Shown here piece by piece: positions 36,369 through 43,290 of a DNA stretch of 64,000 bases. A model generated the notes under the pieces. It ran no database searches. It had not been told where the DNA came from and was given only the letters and a program-made list of their open reading frames with translations. Position 1 is the stretch's first letter. Every line of letters starts with the position of its first letter. Both the position numbers and the translations under genes were made by a program. This DNA comes from DASQFI01 sp963780895 (lineage in GTDB: Bacteria > Acidobacteriota > Vicinamibacteria > Vicinamibacterales > SCN-69-37), in contig CAWAEG010000008.1 in NCBI GenBank assembly GCA_963780895.1, positions 248,001 to 312,000 of the forward strand, in the 5' to 3' direction.

Positions 36369-37138
36369 GTCCGCCGGCCTTTCCGCGCGCGCGGCCGGAC
36401 CGCGTCGAATTTCGCGCCGCGGGCGCCCTTCGGACGAAGCGCTTTGAAATACGCGCACCAGACGCGCACCGGACAGCGATCGCACAGCGGTCTCGGCCGG
36501 CAAATCCGGCGGCCGTGGAGAATCAGCACGTCCGAGGCGCGCGTCCAGCGATCCGGCGGCAGCTGCGCGCAAAGCTGAGTTTCGATGACCTCCGGGTTGT
36601 CCGAATGCACCAGGCCGATGCGGTTCGCGACGCGCACGACGTGGCGATCGACCGGCAGTCCAGGCACGCCGAGCGCGTGGCCGAGCACCACGTTGGCGGT
36701 TTTCCGGCCCACGCCCGGCAGCTCGACGAGCGCCTCCATCGTCGCCGGCACTTCGCCGCCGTGACGCTGCACGAGAGCCGCGGCCATACCGAGCAGGCTG
36801 CGCGACTTCGCGCGGAAGAAACCGGAGGCGCGGATCTGCGGCTCGAGCTCAGCCGTGGTGGCATTCGCCAGCGCGGCCGCATTCGGATATCGCTCGAATA
36901 ACGGCGGCGTCACGATGTTCACGCGCGCGTCCGTGCTTTGCGCGGAAAGAATCGTAGCGACGAGAAGCTGGTACGGGTTTCGATAGTGCAGCTCGGTATC
37001 GGCGTTGGGATGCTGCTGATCGAGCGTGTCGAAGATGGCCAGCACGGTTTTCGGCGGGAGTCCGGGCGCGCGCGTCGGCCGGCGTTTCGGCCGTCCGGCT
37101 TTCGCAACCGTGCGCCGTTCGCGGCGCTGAGGAGCCAT
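36365..37138 (-). CDS. nth: Endonuclease III (DNA glycosylase/AP lyase)
   Basis: 257 residues from ATG 37138, with an Arg-rich tail of about 30 residues before the fold. Helix-hairpin-helix ELPGVGRKTANVVLGHAL includes the catalytic Lys, and PVDRHVVRVANR the catalytic Asp. Four C-terminal Cys would hold the 4Fe-4S cluster: C-x5-C-x2-C-x5-C (CRPRPLCDRCPVRVWC). The first spacing is usually x6, so it is one residue short here. It removes oxidised pyrimidines from DNA. It is followed by overlapping metallopeptidase and rsmA genes. Confidence 0.93.
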   Translation of the reverse strand: MAPQRRERRTVAKAGRPKRRPTRAPGLPPKTVLAIFDTLDQQHPNADTELHYRNPYQLLVATILSAQSTDARVNIVTPPLFERYPNAAALANATTAELEPQIRASGFFRAKSRSLLGMAAALVQRHGGEVPATMEALVELPGVGRKTANVVLGHALGVPGLPVDRHVVRVANRIGLVHSDNPEVIETQLCAQLPPDRWTRASDVLILHGRRICRPRPLCDRCPVRVWCAYFKALRPKGARGAKFDAVRPRARKGRRT

Positions 37139-37148
37139 GGCGTGCGCG

Positions 37149-37484
37149 CTAGTGCGTCGGACCTTTTTGCCAGGAGCCGGGATCCTGCGCCGCCTGCGCG
37201 ACCTGGGCATCCTGCACCGCGCGCATCTGCTCCTGCAGAGCCGTCACCAGACCCGCGACGACGCCGAAGGGCAGCGCGATGCGCGCGACGACCGGCGCGC
37301 GAACGGTCTGCGAGCCTTCCGCGCTCGCGATGTCCTTTTCCGACAACGGCCGCACATCGCAGAATGTCAGCGTCAAATCGAACGGCGTGTGGGCCACCGC
37401 GCAAAAATTGGCGTACACGCGCGCGGCATGTGCCGGATCCTGCGGGTCGTCTGGAACGATGGTGAAGTTGATTTGTTTGGACAT
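37149..37484 (-). CDS. DUF3467 family protein
   Basis: 111 residues: INFTIVPDDPQDPAHAARVY, ANFCAVAHTPFDLTLTFCDV, VVARIALPFGVVAGLVTALQ. This is the typical DUF3467 pattern, a small, probably cytoplasmic protein of unknown function. It sits ten bases upstream of nth on the same strand and could be co-transcribed with it. On the other side is the repeat cluster that separates it from lexA. Confidence 0.75.
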   Translation of the reverse strand: MSKQINFTIVPDDPQDPAHAARVYANFCAVAHTPFDLTLTFCDVRPLSEKDIASAEGSQTVRAPVVARIALPFGVVAGLVTALQEQMRAVQDAQVAQAAQDPGSWQKGPTH

Positions 37485-37498
37485 AAGAAGAATCGAGT

Positions 37499-37677
37499 TA
37501 TCGCGCTATCTAGCTAGCGCGCAATCTGTCGATCGGGATATCGCGTCTCAGATATTCCGATAGCGCGATGACCAGGTAGCTCGATCCCCTCCGGCCATCG
37601 CGCAATCTTAAGAACATTCTCTCCTGAGAGACACGATCTCAGATAGCCCGATAGCGCGATGACCCGATAGGCCGATC
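37499..37677. repeat. Cluster of degenerate repeats between lexA and the DUF3467 gene
   Basis: Two direct copies of about 40 bases (37547-37586 and 37638-37677) share the core CCGATAGCGCGATGACC with about seven differences. An inverted partial copy, TATCGCGCTATC, lies at 37500-37511. Further palindromic pieces (TAGCTAGCGCGC, GATCGGGATATCGCG) fill the gap. The 199-base interval holds no gene. It is reminiscent of intergenic REP-type repeat clusters; no mobility gene is nearby. Confidence 0.65.
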
Positions 37678-37683
37678 GTTCTT

Positions 37684-38289
37684 TCAGTATTTCCTCATCA
37701 CGCCGACGACCACGCCCTGGATTTGCACCTGGGAGCCGTCGAGGATGATCGGCTGCATGGCGGGGTTGGCGGGCTGCAGGCGAATACGCCCGTTGTCGCG
37801 GTAGAACTTCTTGAGGGTGACGTCGGTGCCGCCGATCAGCGCGATGACCATTTCGCCGTTGTCGGCCGACTTGCGATCTTCGACGACCACGAAGTCACCA
37901 TCCCGGATCTGTTCGTCGATCATCGAGTCGCCTTTGACGCGCAGCACGTACGTTTCGCGCTTGCCCACGAGATCTTCGGGCACCGCGATCGTTTCATTGC
38001 CAGCCACCGCTTCGATCGGCGCGCCGGCAGCCACGTAGCCCAGCAGCGGCAGGTCCACGGCTCGATGCCCGGTCCGGGCGGACAGCAGCTCGACCGAGCG
38101 GCTGCGGTTCCAGGATCGGCGGATGAATCCCTTCTCCTGGAGGTTCGTCAGGTGCTTGTGCACGGTCGCGAGCGAGGACAGGCTGAAGCGGCGCCCGATT
38201 TCCTCGAGGCTCGGCGCGTAGCCGTACTGCTGAATGAATTCCTGGAGGTAGTCGAGAATCTCGCGCTGGCGCTTGGTCAGGGGCTGCAC
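37684..38289 (-). CDS. lexA: SOS repressor LexA
   Basis: 201 residues from GTG 38289, with GGAGGG four bases upstream. Winged-helix N-terminus (LTKRQREILDYLQEFI, APSLEEIGRRFSLSSLATVH), self-cleavage site Ala88-Gly89 in GYVAAGAPIEA, catalytic Ser122 in VKGDSMIDEQIRDGD and Lys160 in VTLKKF. It represses DNA-damage genes and is inactivated by RecA-stimulated self-cleavage. The recognition helix differs from that of enteric LexA, so the operator may differ too. No clear CTGT-N8-ACAG or GAAC-N4-GTTC operator is seen upstream. Confidence 0.95.
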   Translation of the reverse strand: MQPLTKRQREILDYLQEFIQQYGYAPSLEEIGRRFSLSSLATVHKHLTNLQEKGFIRRSWNRSRSVELLSARTGHRAVDLPLLGYVAAGAPIEAVAGNETIAVPEDLVGKRETYVLRVKGDSMIDEQIRDGDFVVVEDRKSADNGEMVIALIGGTDVTLKKFYRDNGRIRLQPANPAMQPIILDGSQVQIQGVVVGVMRKY

Positions 38290-38328
38290 GTGACCCTCCG
38301 CGACCCGTGTATTTCCGGGCGCGAACGG

Positions 38329-38357
38329 ACTATACGCAAAGAAAAGGCGAAGATCAA
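38329..38357 (-). promoter_or_regulatory. lexA promoter
   Basis: On the minus strand TTGATC (38357-38352), a 17-base spacer, then TATAGT (38334-38329). Both hexamers are close to the housekeeping consensus. The predicted transcript begins about 35 bases before the GTG start. If LexA regulates itself, its operator should lie in or near this segment. Confidence 0.6.
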
Positions 38358-38445
38358 CAGCCCGGCAAGTTTGGCACTCCTGCAGAATCCATGCGACCGG
38401 GATGGGTATGCGGTAGAGCCGCTATTTCCTGAGGTTTCTGAGCCG

Positions 38446-38646
38446 CTACTTGGATTCAGGGACGCGGGTCACGATTCGCCTGGCGACGACGGCGATTTTA
38501 CCGGGGAGGTGCGCCGTGTGCCGCGCCTGACAAACCGGACAGCGGTAGATCTGAGGGGCTGGCGTGACGGTCGGATCCCAATCGACCATCTGAAGGTCAA
38601 GTGGAATCTTGCACTGGCCGCAGTCGACCGGCAGGACCGTAGTCAT
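38446..38646 (-). CDS. Small zinc-ribbon protein
   Basis: 66 residues from ATG 38646 (MTTVLPVDCGQCKIPLDLQM). Two CxxC pairs (CGQC and CPVC) about 27 residues apart make a zinc ribbon, followed by a basic C-terminus. It has no recognised family and stands alone between lexA (same strand) and a divergent P-loop kinase gene. A longer frame upstream overlaps that neighbour's promoter region and is probably not used. Confidence 0.48.
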   Translation of the reverse strand: MTTVLPVDCGQCKIPLDLQMVDWDPTVTPAPQIYRCPVCQARHTAHLPGKIAVVARRIVTRVPESK

Positions 38647-38771
38647 AGGGAGCCGCGCGGCAAGCCTAGCGTACTCGGCCCTGGGCCATGTGCCGACAAA
38701 GGTACAGGCTGTATCACGTCGTCCACCGAATCCCTCAACCATTGATGACAAGGCCGGATTTGCACGCGCCG

Positions 38772-39302
38772 ATGCTCATTTCACTCGCGGGTCTGCCGGG
38801 TGTCGGGAAAACGACCATCGCTCGCAGCCTCGCGCGGCAGCTCGACGCCGTCCACATCCGCATCGACTCGATTGAATTGGCGATCCGGGAGTCGGGCGTG
38901 ACCGTCGTGTCGATCGACGACGCCGGCTATCGCGTCGGGTATGCGGTCGCCGAGGACAACTTGGGGCTGGGACGAAGCGTGATCGCCGATTCGGTGAACC
39001 CCTGGCCGATGACGCGCGACGCGTGGCGCGATGTGGCCCGGCGGGCGCAGGTTGATTGCGTCGACATCGAGATTGTCTGCTCCGACCGCGCGGAGCATCG
39101 CGGCCGAGTCGAGTCGCGGCTGGACCAACCTCCCGCCGACAGCGGCCCGACCTGGAATGAAGTCCTGACGCGCGATTACCGACCCTGGGATCGCGAGCAC
39201 ATCGTGATCGATACCGCCGGGGTCACGGCCGAGCGGAGCGCCGCGATCGCGCACCACGCGATCGAGACCTGGCGGTCGCATCGTCGAACCCCACCCCGCT
39301 GA
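38772..39302 (+). CDS. P-loop kinase-like ATPase (AAA/zeta-toxin-like superfamily)
   Basis: 176 residues from ATG 38772, which places the Walker A loop at the N-terminus (MLISLAGLPGVGKTTIARSL); an in-frame ATG at 38745 is an alternative. Then LDAVHIRIDSIELAIRESG, DNLGLGRSVIADSVNPWPMT (Walker B-like region) and a lid with paired Arg (RAEHRGRVESRL). This is the layout of small nucleoside, gluconate or antibiotic kinases. The substrate cannot be named; no toxin or resistance partner is visible. Confidence 0.75.
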   Translation: MLISLAGLPGVGKTTIARSLARQLDAVHIRIDSIELAIRESGVTVVSIDDAGYRVGYAVAEDNLGLGRSVIADSVNPWPMTRDAWRDVARRAQVDCVDIEIVCSDRAEHRGRVESRLDQPPADSGPTWNEVLTRDYRPWDREHIVIDTAGVTAERSAAIAHHAIETWRSHRRTPPR

Positions 39303-39324
39303 CCCGAACTGTCTCGCTGGGTTC

Positions 39325-39657
39325 TTACGCCGACCTGGGCTCGAGATCGCACGGCGGTTGGCCGACCTCGCGCGGCACGATCCAGACGTGCCCGCATGCG
39401 CCGCATCGGAGGAAATCATCGAGCGCGGCCGCGCTCAAATCGGACAGGCAATCGGTCTTCTTCGCGCCGCATTTCGGGCAGGGCACGTTGACGGGCGTTG
39501 GATTCACATCCACGCCCAGGAACGTTTTCTTCGGGATGTTCCAGACGTGCCCGCAGGCGCTGCAGCGGAAGTAATCGACGTACGCGTCCTTGCTGCTGCT
39601 TTCGAGCCAACGGCCCGCCTCGGACGAACAGTTTGGACACGGTGGACTGGTCGGCAT
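39325..39657 (-). CDS. Protein of two tandem zinc ribbons
   Basis: 110 residues from ATG 39657 (ATG 39717 would add 20). It contains two copies of one motif. Copy 1 is PCPNC, 24 residues, then FRCSACGHVWNIPK. Copy 2 is PCPKC, 24 residues, then FLRCGACGHVWIVPR. Each supplies four Cys for one zinc. The copies arose by internal duplication, with VDYF and LDDF before the second Cys pair. Similar ribbons occur in small proteins of unknown role that may bind nucleic acid or partners. It is convergent with the P-loop kinase gene and divergent from the PfkB kinase gene. Confidence 0.65.
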   Translation of the reverse strand: MPTSPPCPNCSSEAGRWLESSSKDAYVDYFRCSACGHVWNIPKKTFLGVDVNPTPVNVPCPKCGAKKTDCLSDLSAAALDDFLRCGACGHVWIVPREVGQPPCDLEPRSA

Positions 39658-39729
39658 CCCCAAAACCCCTGCGAGGGTAATGCTCCGCTCCCGCGGTGTC
39701 AATTGAGGAGCGAGCATAATGCACCCTCG

Positions 39730-40662
39730 ATGCCCCTGCCGGTCGTGCCACCGCGTACAGCGGATCGCCCATTCGACGTCGTCGGCCTCGGCGAAAGCAG
39801 CCTCGACTTCGTCGCCGTCGTCTCCGGGCCGCTGGCGCCCGATTCCAAATGGCCGCTCGATCGGTTCGACGTGATGCCCGGTGGGCAGACTGCGACGGCG
39901 CTGGTCGCGTGCGCGCGGCTTGGACACCTCACCCGCTACGTGGGGGCGCTTGGAAAAGATGATGCCGGTACCGCCATCGAGCGCGCGTTGTCGAACGAAG
40001 GCGTTGACGTCGCGGCTCAGTGGCGTCCCGGCGTGCCCAGTCGAGTCGCCGTCGTGCTCGTCGATCCGGACTCCGGCCATCGCACCGTGCTCGAGCGGCG
40101 CGATCCGCGGCTGACGCTCGATCTTCCACAAGCCGTCTCCAGCGCGCTCACCGGACGGATCCTGCTCGTCGACGGAGTGGATCTCGCGGCATCGATCACG
40201 GTCGCCCGCGAGGCACGCGCGGCCGGCATTCCCACGGTCGTGGACGTTGAAAACGCGGATGCGTCAACCCGCGAGCTCCTTCGGCACGTCACGGTGCTCA
40301 TCGTGCCAGAAGCGTTTCTCGCCGCCTTCGCCGGGTCGGCCGGGACCGGCGAAGCGTTGCGGCAGATCGACGCGGAGTACCAGCCGGCGATCGCCATCGC
40401 CACGCTCGGCGCGGGTGGCTCGCTCGCGCGCTTCGAGGGCCGCGAGATCCACACCCCCGCGATCGACGTCGAGGTGGTGGACACGACCGGAGCCGGAGAT
40501 GCCTTCCGGGGCGGTTTCGTATCCGCCTGGTTGCACCTGGGCGGGAGGACCGAGGCCGGGACCCTGTTGCGCTATGCAAATACGGTCGCCGGCCTGAACT
40601 GCCGGGCCCTGGGCGCCCAGACCGGACTGCCAACTCGGACTGAAATGGACGGAGTTTTGTAA
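39730..40662 (+). CDS. PfkB family carbohydrate/nucleoside kinase
   Basis: 310 residues from ATG 39730. N-terminal VVGLGESSLDFVAVV and PGGQTATALVACARLG match signature 1; DTTGAGDAFRGGFVSAWL is signature 2 with the catalytic Asp. AIATLGAGGSLARFEG is the usual segment between. Members phosphorylate ribose, adenosine, fructose or related substrates with ATP; the substrate here is not determinable. The open frame upstream of ATG lies over the zinc-ribbon gene and is a shadow. It ends 96 bases before a sigma factor gene on the same strand. Confidence 0.88.
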   Translation: MPLPVVPPRTADRPFDVVGLGESSLDFVAVVSGPLAPDSKWPLDRFDVMPGGQTATALVACARLGHLTRYVGALGKDDAGTAIERALSNEGVDVAAQWRPGVPSRVAVVLVDPDSGHRTVLERRDPRLTLDLPQAVSSALTGRILLVDGVDLAASITVAREARAAGIPTVVDVENADASTRELLRHVTVLIVPEAFLAAFAGSAGTGEALRQIDAEYQPAIAIATLGAGGSLARFEGREIHTPAIDVEVVDTTGAGDAFRGGFVSAWLHLGGRTEAGTLLRYANTVAGLNCRALGAQTGLPTRTEMDGVL

Positions 40663-40758
40663 CGAAGGCGGACAGATGCGGTCTAATCTTGCAGGAGCGG
40701 GTGAGAGACCGAAGGGCTCCGGTGAAAGCCGGTCCGCGGGCCAGTTGAGGAGGCGGCG

Positions 40759-41403
40759 TTGGGCGTCGGACGCGACTCAGCCGTGGCCGTTGTCTGGGAG
40801 CCAGCGTGGAACCTCAGGATGACGGCACCTGAGAGCCGGGCCGGGGACACGTTCCCGGCGGACGACCTGGCGGCGGCCGACGACCACAGGCTCGTTGAGG
40901 CCTTTCTCGGTGGACGGCGTGAGGCCTTCGACGTGATCGTCGAGCGGCACCGCCGCCATGTCTACCAGCTCTGTTACCGGTTCGTCGGCAATCACGAGGA
41001 CGCGTCCGACCTCGCGCAGGATGTGTTCGTCCGGGCGTTCAAGGGCCTCCGGCACTTCAAGGGGCAGTCGTCGCTCGGCACGTGGCTCTACCGCGTGGGC
41101 GTCAACGCGTGTTTGAATCGCCTCGCGGCGAAGCGGCTGGAAACGGAGCCGATCGAACACGCGCAGCATCTCGACGCGCGCGTCGCCGATCCGCTCGAGA
41201 CGGTCCTGCGAGGGGAACGCGCGGCCGCGGTGCGCGTCGCGATCGAGCGACTGCCGCCCAAGCAGCGAGCGACGCTCGTGCTTCGCGTGTATCAGGAGCT
41301 CTCGCACGAGCAGATCGCCAGCGTGCTCGGCAGCTCGGTCGGCGCGGTGAAAGCAAACTTCTTTCATGCATTGGGGAATCTCAGACGCCTGTTGCGATCA
41401 TGA
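40759..41403 (+). CDS. ECF sigma factor (RpoE-like)
   Basis: 214 residues. TTG 40759 is chosen because GAGGAGG lies five bases before it; ATG 40819 has no such site and would still leave both sigma domains. Region 2 has YRFVGNHEDASDLAQDVFVR and LGTWLYRVGVNACLNRLA; region 4 has LPPKQRATLVLRVYQELSHE and GSSVGAVKANFFHALGNL. Stop and next start overlap (ATGA), coupling it to a zinc-finger anti-sigma gene. The preceding 96 bases may contain its own ECF-type promoter, GTAACG (40659) and TCTAA (40682), suggesting autoregulation, but this is weak. Confidence 0.93.
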   Translation: MGVGRDSAVAVVWEPAWNLRMTAPESRAGDTFPADDLAAADDHRLVEAFLGGRREAFDVIVERHRRHVYQLCYRFVGNHEDASDLAQDVFVRAFKGLRHFKGQSSLGTWLYRVGVNACLNRLAAKRLETEPIEHAQHLDARVADPLETVLRGERAAAVRVAIERLPPKQRATLVLRVYQELSHEQIASVLGSSVGAVKANFFHALGNLRRLLRS

Positions 41404-41978
41404 ATACGCACCTTCGATCGGATGAATTCGTAGACGCGCTCGACGGCACGCTCGGGGCCGACCGGCTCGAGCATCTCGCGTCATGTGCGTCCTGCCGCGG
41501 CGAGCTGACCGGAGTCCAGGCGTTGATGCCAGACGTGAAGACGGCCGGCACGATGCCCGAGCCGTCGCCGCTTTTCTGGGATCACTTCAGCGCGCGAGTG
41601 CGTCAGGCGACAGCGGACGTGCCGGCGGCGAGAAGGACGGCGTGGTGGCAGTCCGCCTGGCGACCGCTCGCAGGCCTGGCGGCGGCCGCGGCCGTTGTCG
41701 CGGTGGTCACCGTCACGATCTCCCGACCCGACGCGGAGCCCGGAACGGCACAGCAGGTGTCGCTCGACCCGGCGCCCGTCGACGCGCTGCCGGACGAAAC
41801 CGAATCGTCGCTGGCCTTCATGAGCGCGGCGGCGAGCGCCCTGTCCTGGGAAGAAGCGCGGGCCGTGGATCTGGCGCCGGCGGCGCGCACCGTCGACAGC
41901 GCCATCGACCGGCTCAGCGCCGCGCAACGCGCCGAGCTGGTCAAGCTGATTCGCGAAGACCTGCGGAGCATGGAGTAA
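41400..41978 (+). CDS. Anti-sigma factor with zinc-finger N-terminus
   Basis: 192 residues. The first 36 contain HxxxCxxC (EHLASCASC), with a membrane helix at about residues 91-107 (PLAGLAAAAAVVAVVTVTI). The outer part is short and acidic. It overlaps the sigma gene by four bases and likely restrains that sigma factor. There is no recognised sensory domain outside the membrane; the following Spy-like protein could provide the stress input. Confidence 0.85.
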   Translation: MNTHLRSDEFVDALDGTLGADRLEHLASCASCRGELTGVQALMPDVKTAGTMPEPSPLFWDHFSARVRQATADVPAARRTAWWQSAWRPLAGLAAAAAVVAVVTVTISRPDAEPGTAQQVSLDPAPVDALPDETESSLAFMSAAASALSWEEARAVDLAPAARTVDSAIDRLSAAQRAELVKLIREDLRSME

Positions 41979-41986
41979 CGGAATTG

Positions 41987-42571
41987 ATGCGTTGCACGTT
42001 GGCCCTCATGTTGATTGCCGGACTGTCGGTGCCGGCCGTTGCCGCCCAGTGGACTCAGGGTACCGGTCAACAGGTGGCGCCGCCGCAGCAGCCGCCGGCG
42101 CAAGACGTCCCGGCTGGGCGGCGCGGGCGGGAACTCAGGCCGCCGGTGGATGCACCGGGCGGGCTGCGTGCTGACGAAGTCCAGCAGATCGTGGACGGCT
42201 GGGAAATCGCGACGGCCGAAAAAACCCTCGAGCTGACCGATCAGCAGTACGTCCCGTTCATCCAGCAGTTGAGAAAGCTGCAGAGCGGACGCCGCCAACA
42301 GTTCATGCAGCGCCAGCGGATACTGATGAGCCTGCGTCAGACGCTCAACCAGCAGCCGGCGGCCGACGACGCCACGATCGATGCCAGGCTCAAACAGTAC
42401 GACGATTTGGAGCGAAGACATCAGCAGGAACTGCAGGCGCTCCACAGCTCCATCGACGCGGTCCTGACGCCGCGCCAACGGGCGCGCTTCCGCGTCCTGC
42501 AGGAGCAGATGGAGCGCCGCAAGCTCGAAGTGTTGTCGAGAGCGATGCGGGCGGGTGGGTCCGGCAAGTAG
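41987..42571 (+). CDS. Spy/CpxP-like periplasmic protein
   Basis: 194 residues with signal peptide (MLIAGLSVPAVAA) and a Pro/Gln linker. The mature part is helical and contains two LTxxQ-type turns (LELTDQQYVPFIQQL, AVLTPRQRARFRVLQEQM) spaced by Arg/Gln-rich helices, as in the Spy/CpxP/CnrX superfamily. Such proteins sense or buffer envelope or metal stress. Position directly after the sigma/anti-sigma pair (eight bases) makes a role in that regulatory unit likely. Confidence 0.72.
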   Translation: MRCTLALMLIAGLSVPAVAAQWTQGTGQQVAPPQQPPAQDVPAGRRGRELRPPVDAPGGLRADEVQQIVDGWEIATAEKTLELTDQQYVPFIQQLRKLQSGRRQQFMQRQRILMSLRQTLNQQPAADDATIDARLKQYDDLERRHQQELQALHSSIDAVLTPRQRARFRVLQEQMERRKLEVLSRAMRAGGSGK

Positions 42572-42631
42572 GCAAGAAGACCTCGGGTTTCGTTTGCTGA
42601 GTCTTTGAAAAACGAAACACGACGTCTTACC

Positions 42632-43246
42632 ATGGGATCGATGGCGGGGCGGGTCCTGTTTCTCGCGGGCCTTGGCGGTCTGTTGGCGGGCGTAGCGCTC
42701 TCGGCGTCCCAGGAGCTGACCAAGCCGGAAGCTCTCAGCATGGACCGCAAGCTCACGGTCATCGCCGAGCGCGGCGTTCTCACGCTTCCGAAAAACGCCA
42801 AGCCGCTGCGCACGTCGTTCACCGAGCGCGAAGCCAACGCGTATCTCAAGTTCTTCGGGCCGGAGGTCATGCCGACCGGCGTCGTGAACCCGCGCGTGGT
42901 CATCGATCACGGCGGCAAGCTGCAGGCCCGCGCGGTGGTCGATCTCGACGCCGTTCGAAAGTCGCGCCAGCGGACGATGCTCGACCCGATGAACCTGCTG
43001 TTCGGCACGGTCGAAATCGCGGCGGCAGGCACGCTGCAGGGCGCCGGTGGGCGTGGCACGTTCGTGCTGGAATCGGCGACCGTCGGCGCCGTGCCCGTGC
43101 CGAAGGCGCTGCTTCAGGAGCTCGTCACGTACTACACCCGATCGCCCGAGTTGCCGAACGGGTTCGACCTCGACAAGCCTTTCGATCTGCCCGCCAACAT
43201 CCGTCAGGTCGAGCTCCAGCGCGGCGCCTGCACCGTCGTTCAGTGA
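42632..43246 (+). CDS. Exported protein of unknown function
   Basis: 204 residues from ATG 42632 (TTG 42605 would add nine). A hydrophobic leader (VLFLAGLGGLLAGVALSAS) is followed by beta-rich sequence (LKFFGPEVMPTGVVNPRVVI, FVLESATVGAVPVPKALLQE, VTYYTRSPELPNGFDLDKPF). The pattern recalls lipid-binding or LmeA/DUF2993-like proteins, but no motif is decisive. It lies between the sigma/Spy-like group and recG on the same strand. The single Cys is near the C-terminus. Confidence 0.62.
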   Translation: MGSMAGRVLFLAGLGGLLAGVALSASQELTKPEALSMDRKLTVIAERGVLTLPKNAKPLRTSFTEREANAYLKFFGPEVMPTGVVNPRVVIDHGGKLQARAVVDLDAVRKSRQRTMLDPMNLLFGTVEIAAAGTLQGAGGRGTFVLESATVGAVPVPKALLQELVTYYTRSPELPNGFDLDKPFDLPANIRQVELQRGACTVVQ

Positions 43247-43290
43247 CCCGGTGCTGACGCCCGTGCCGCGCCCGTTGCGCTCCTGGTCCA

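Noticed and set aside
37547..37677. CRISPR array
   Set aside because: Only two degenerate copies, with no regular spacers and no cas genes. The repeats at 53798-53840 are likewise too short and too close.
40690..40745. Cobalamin-riboswitch-like text (CCGGTGAAAGCCGG) before the sigma gene
   Set aside because: Only a short hairpin resembles part of the element. The B12 box and the multi-arm core are absent, and the downstream genes are unrelated to B12.
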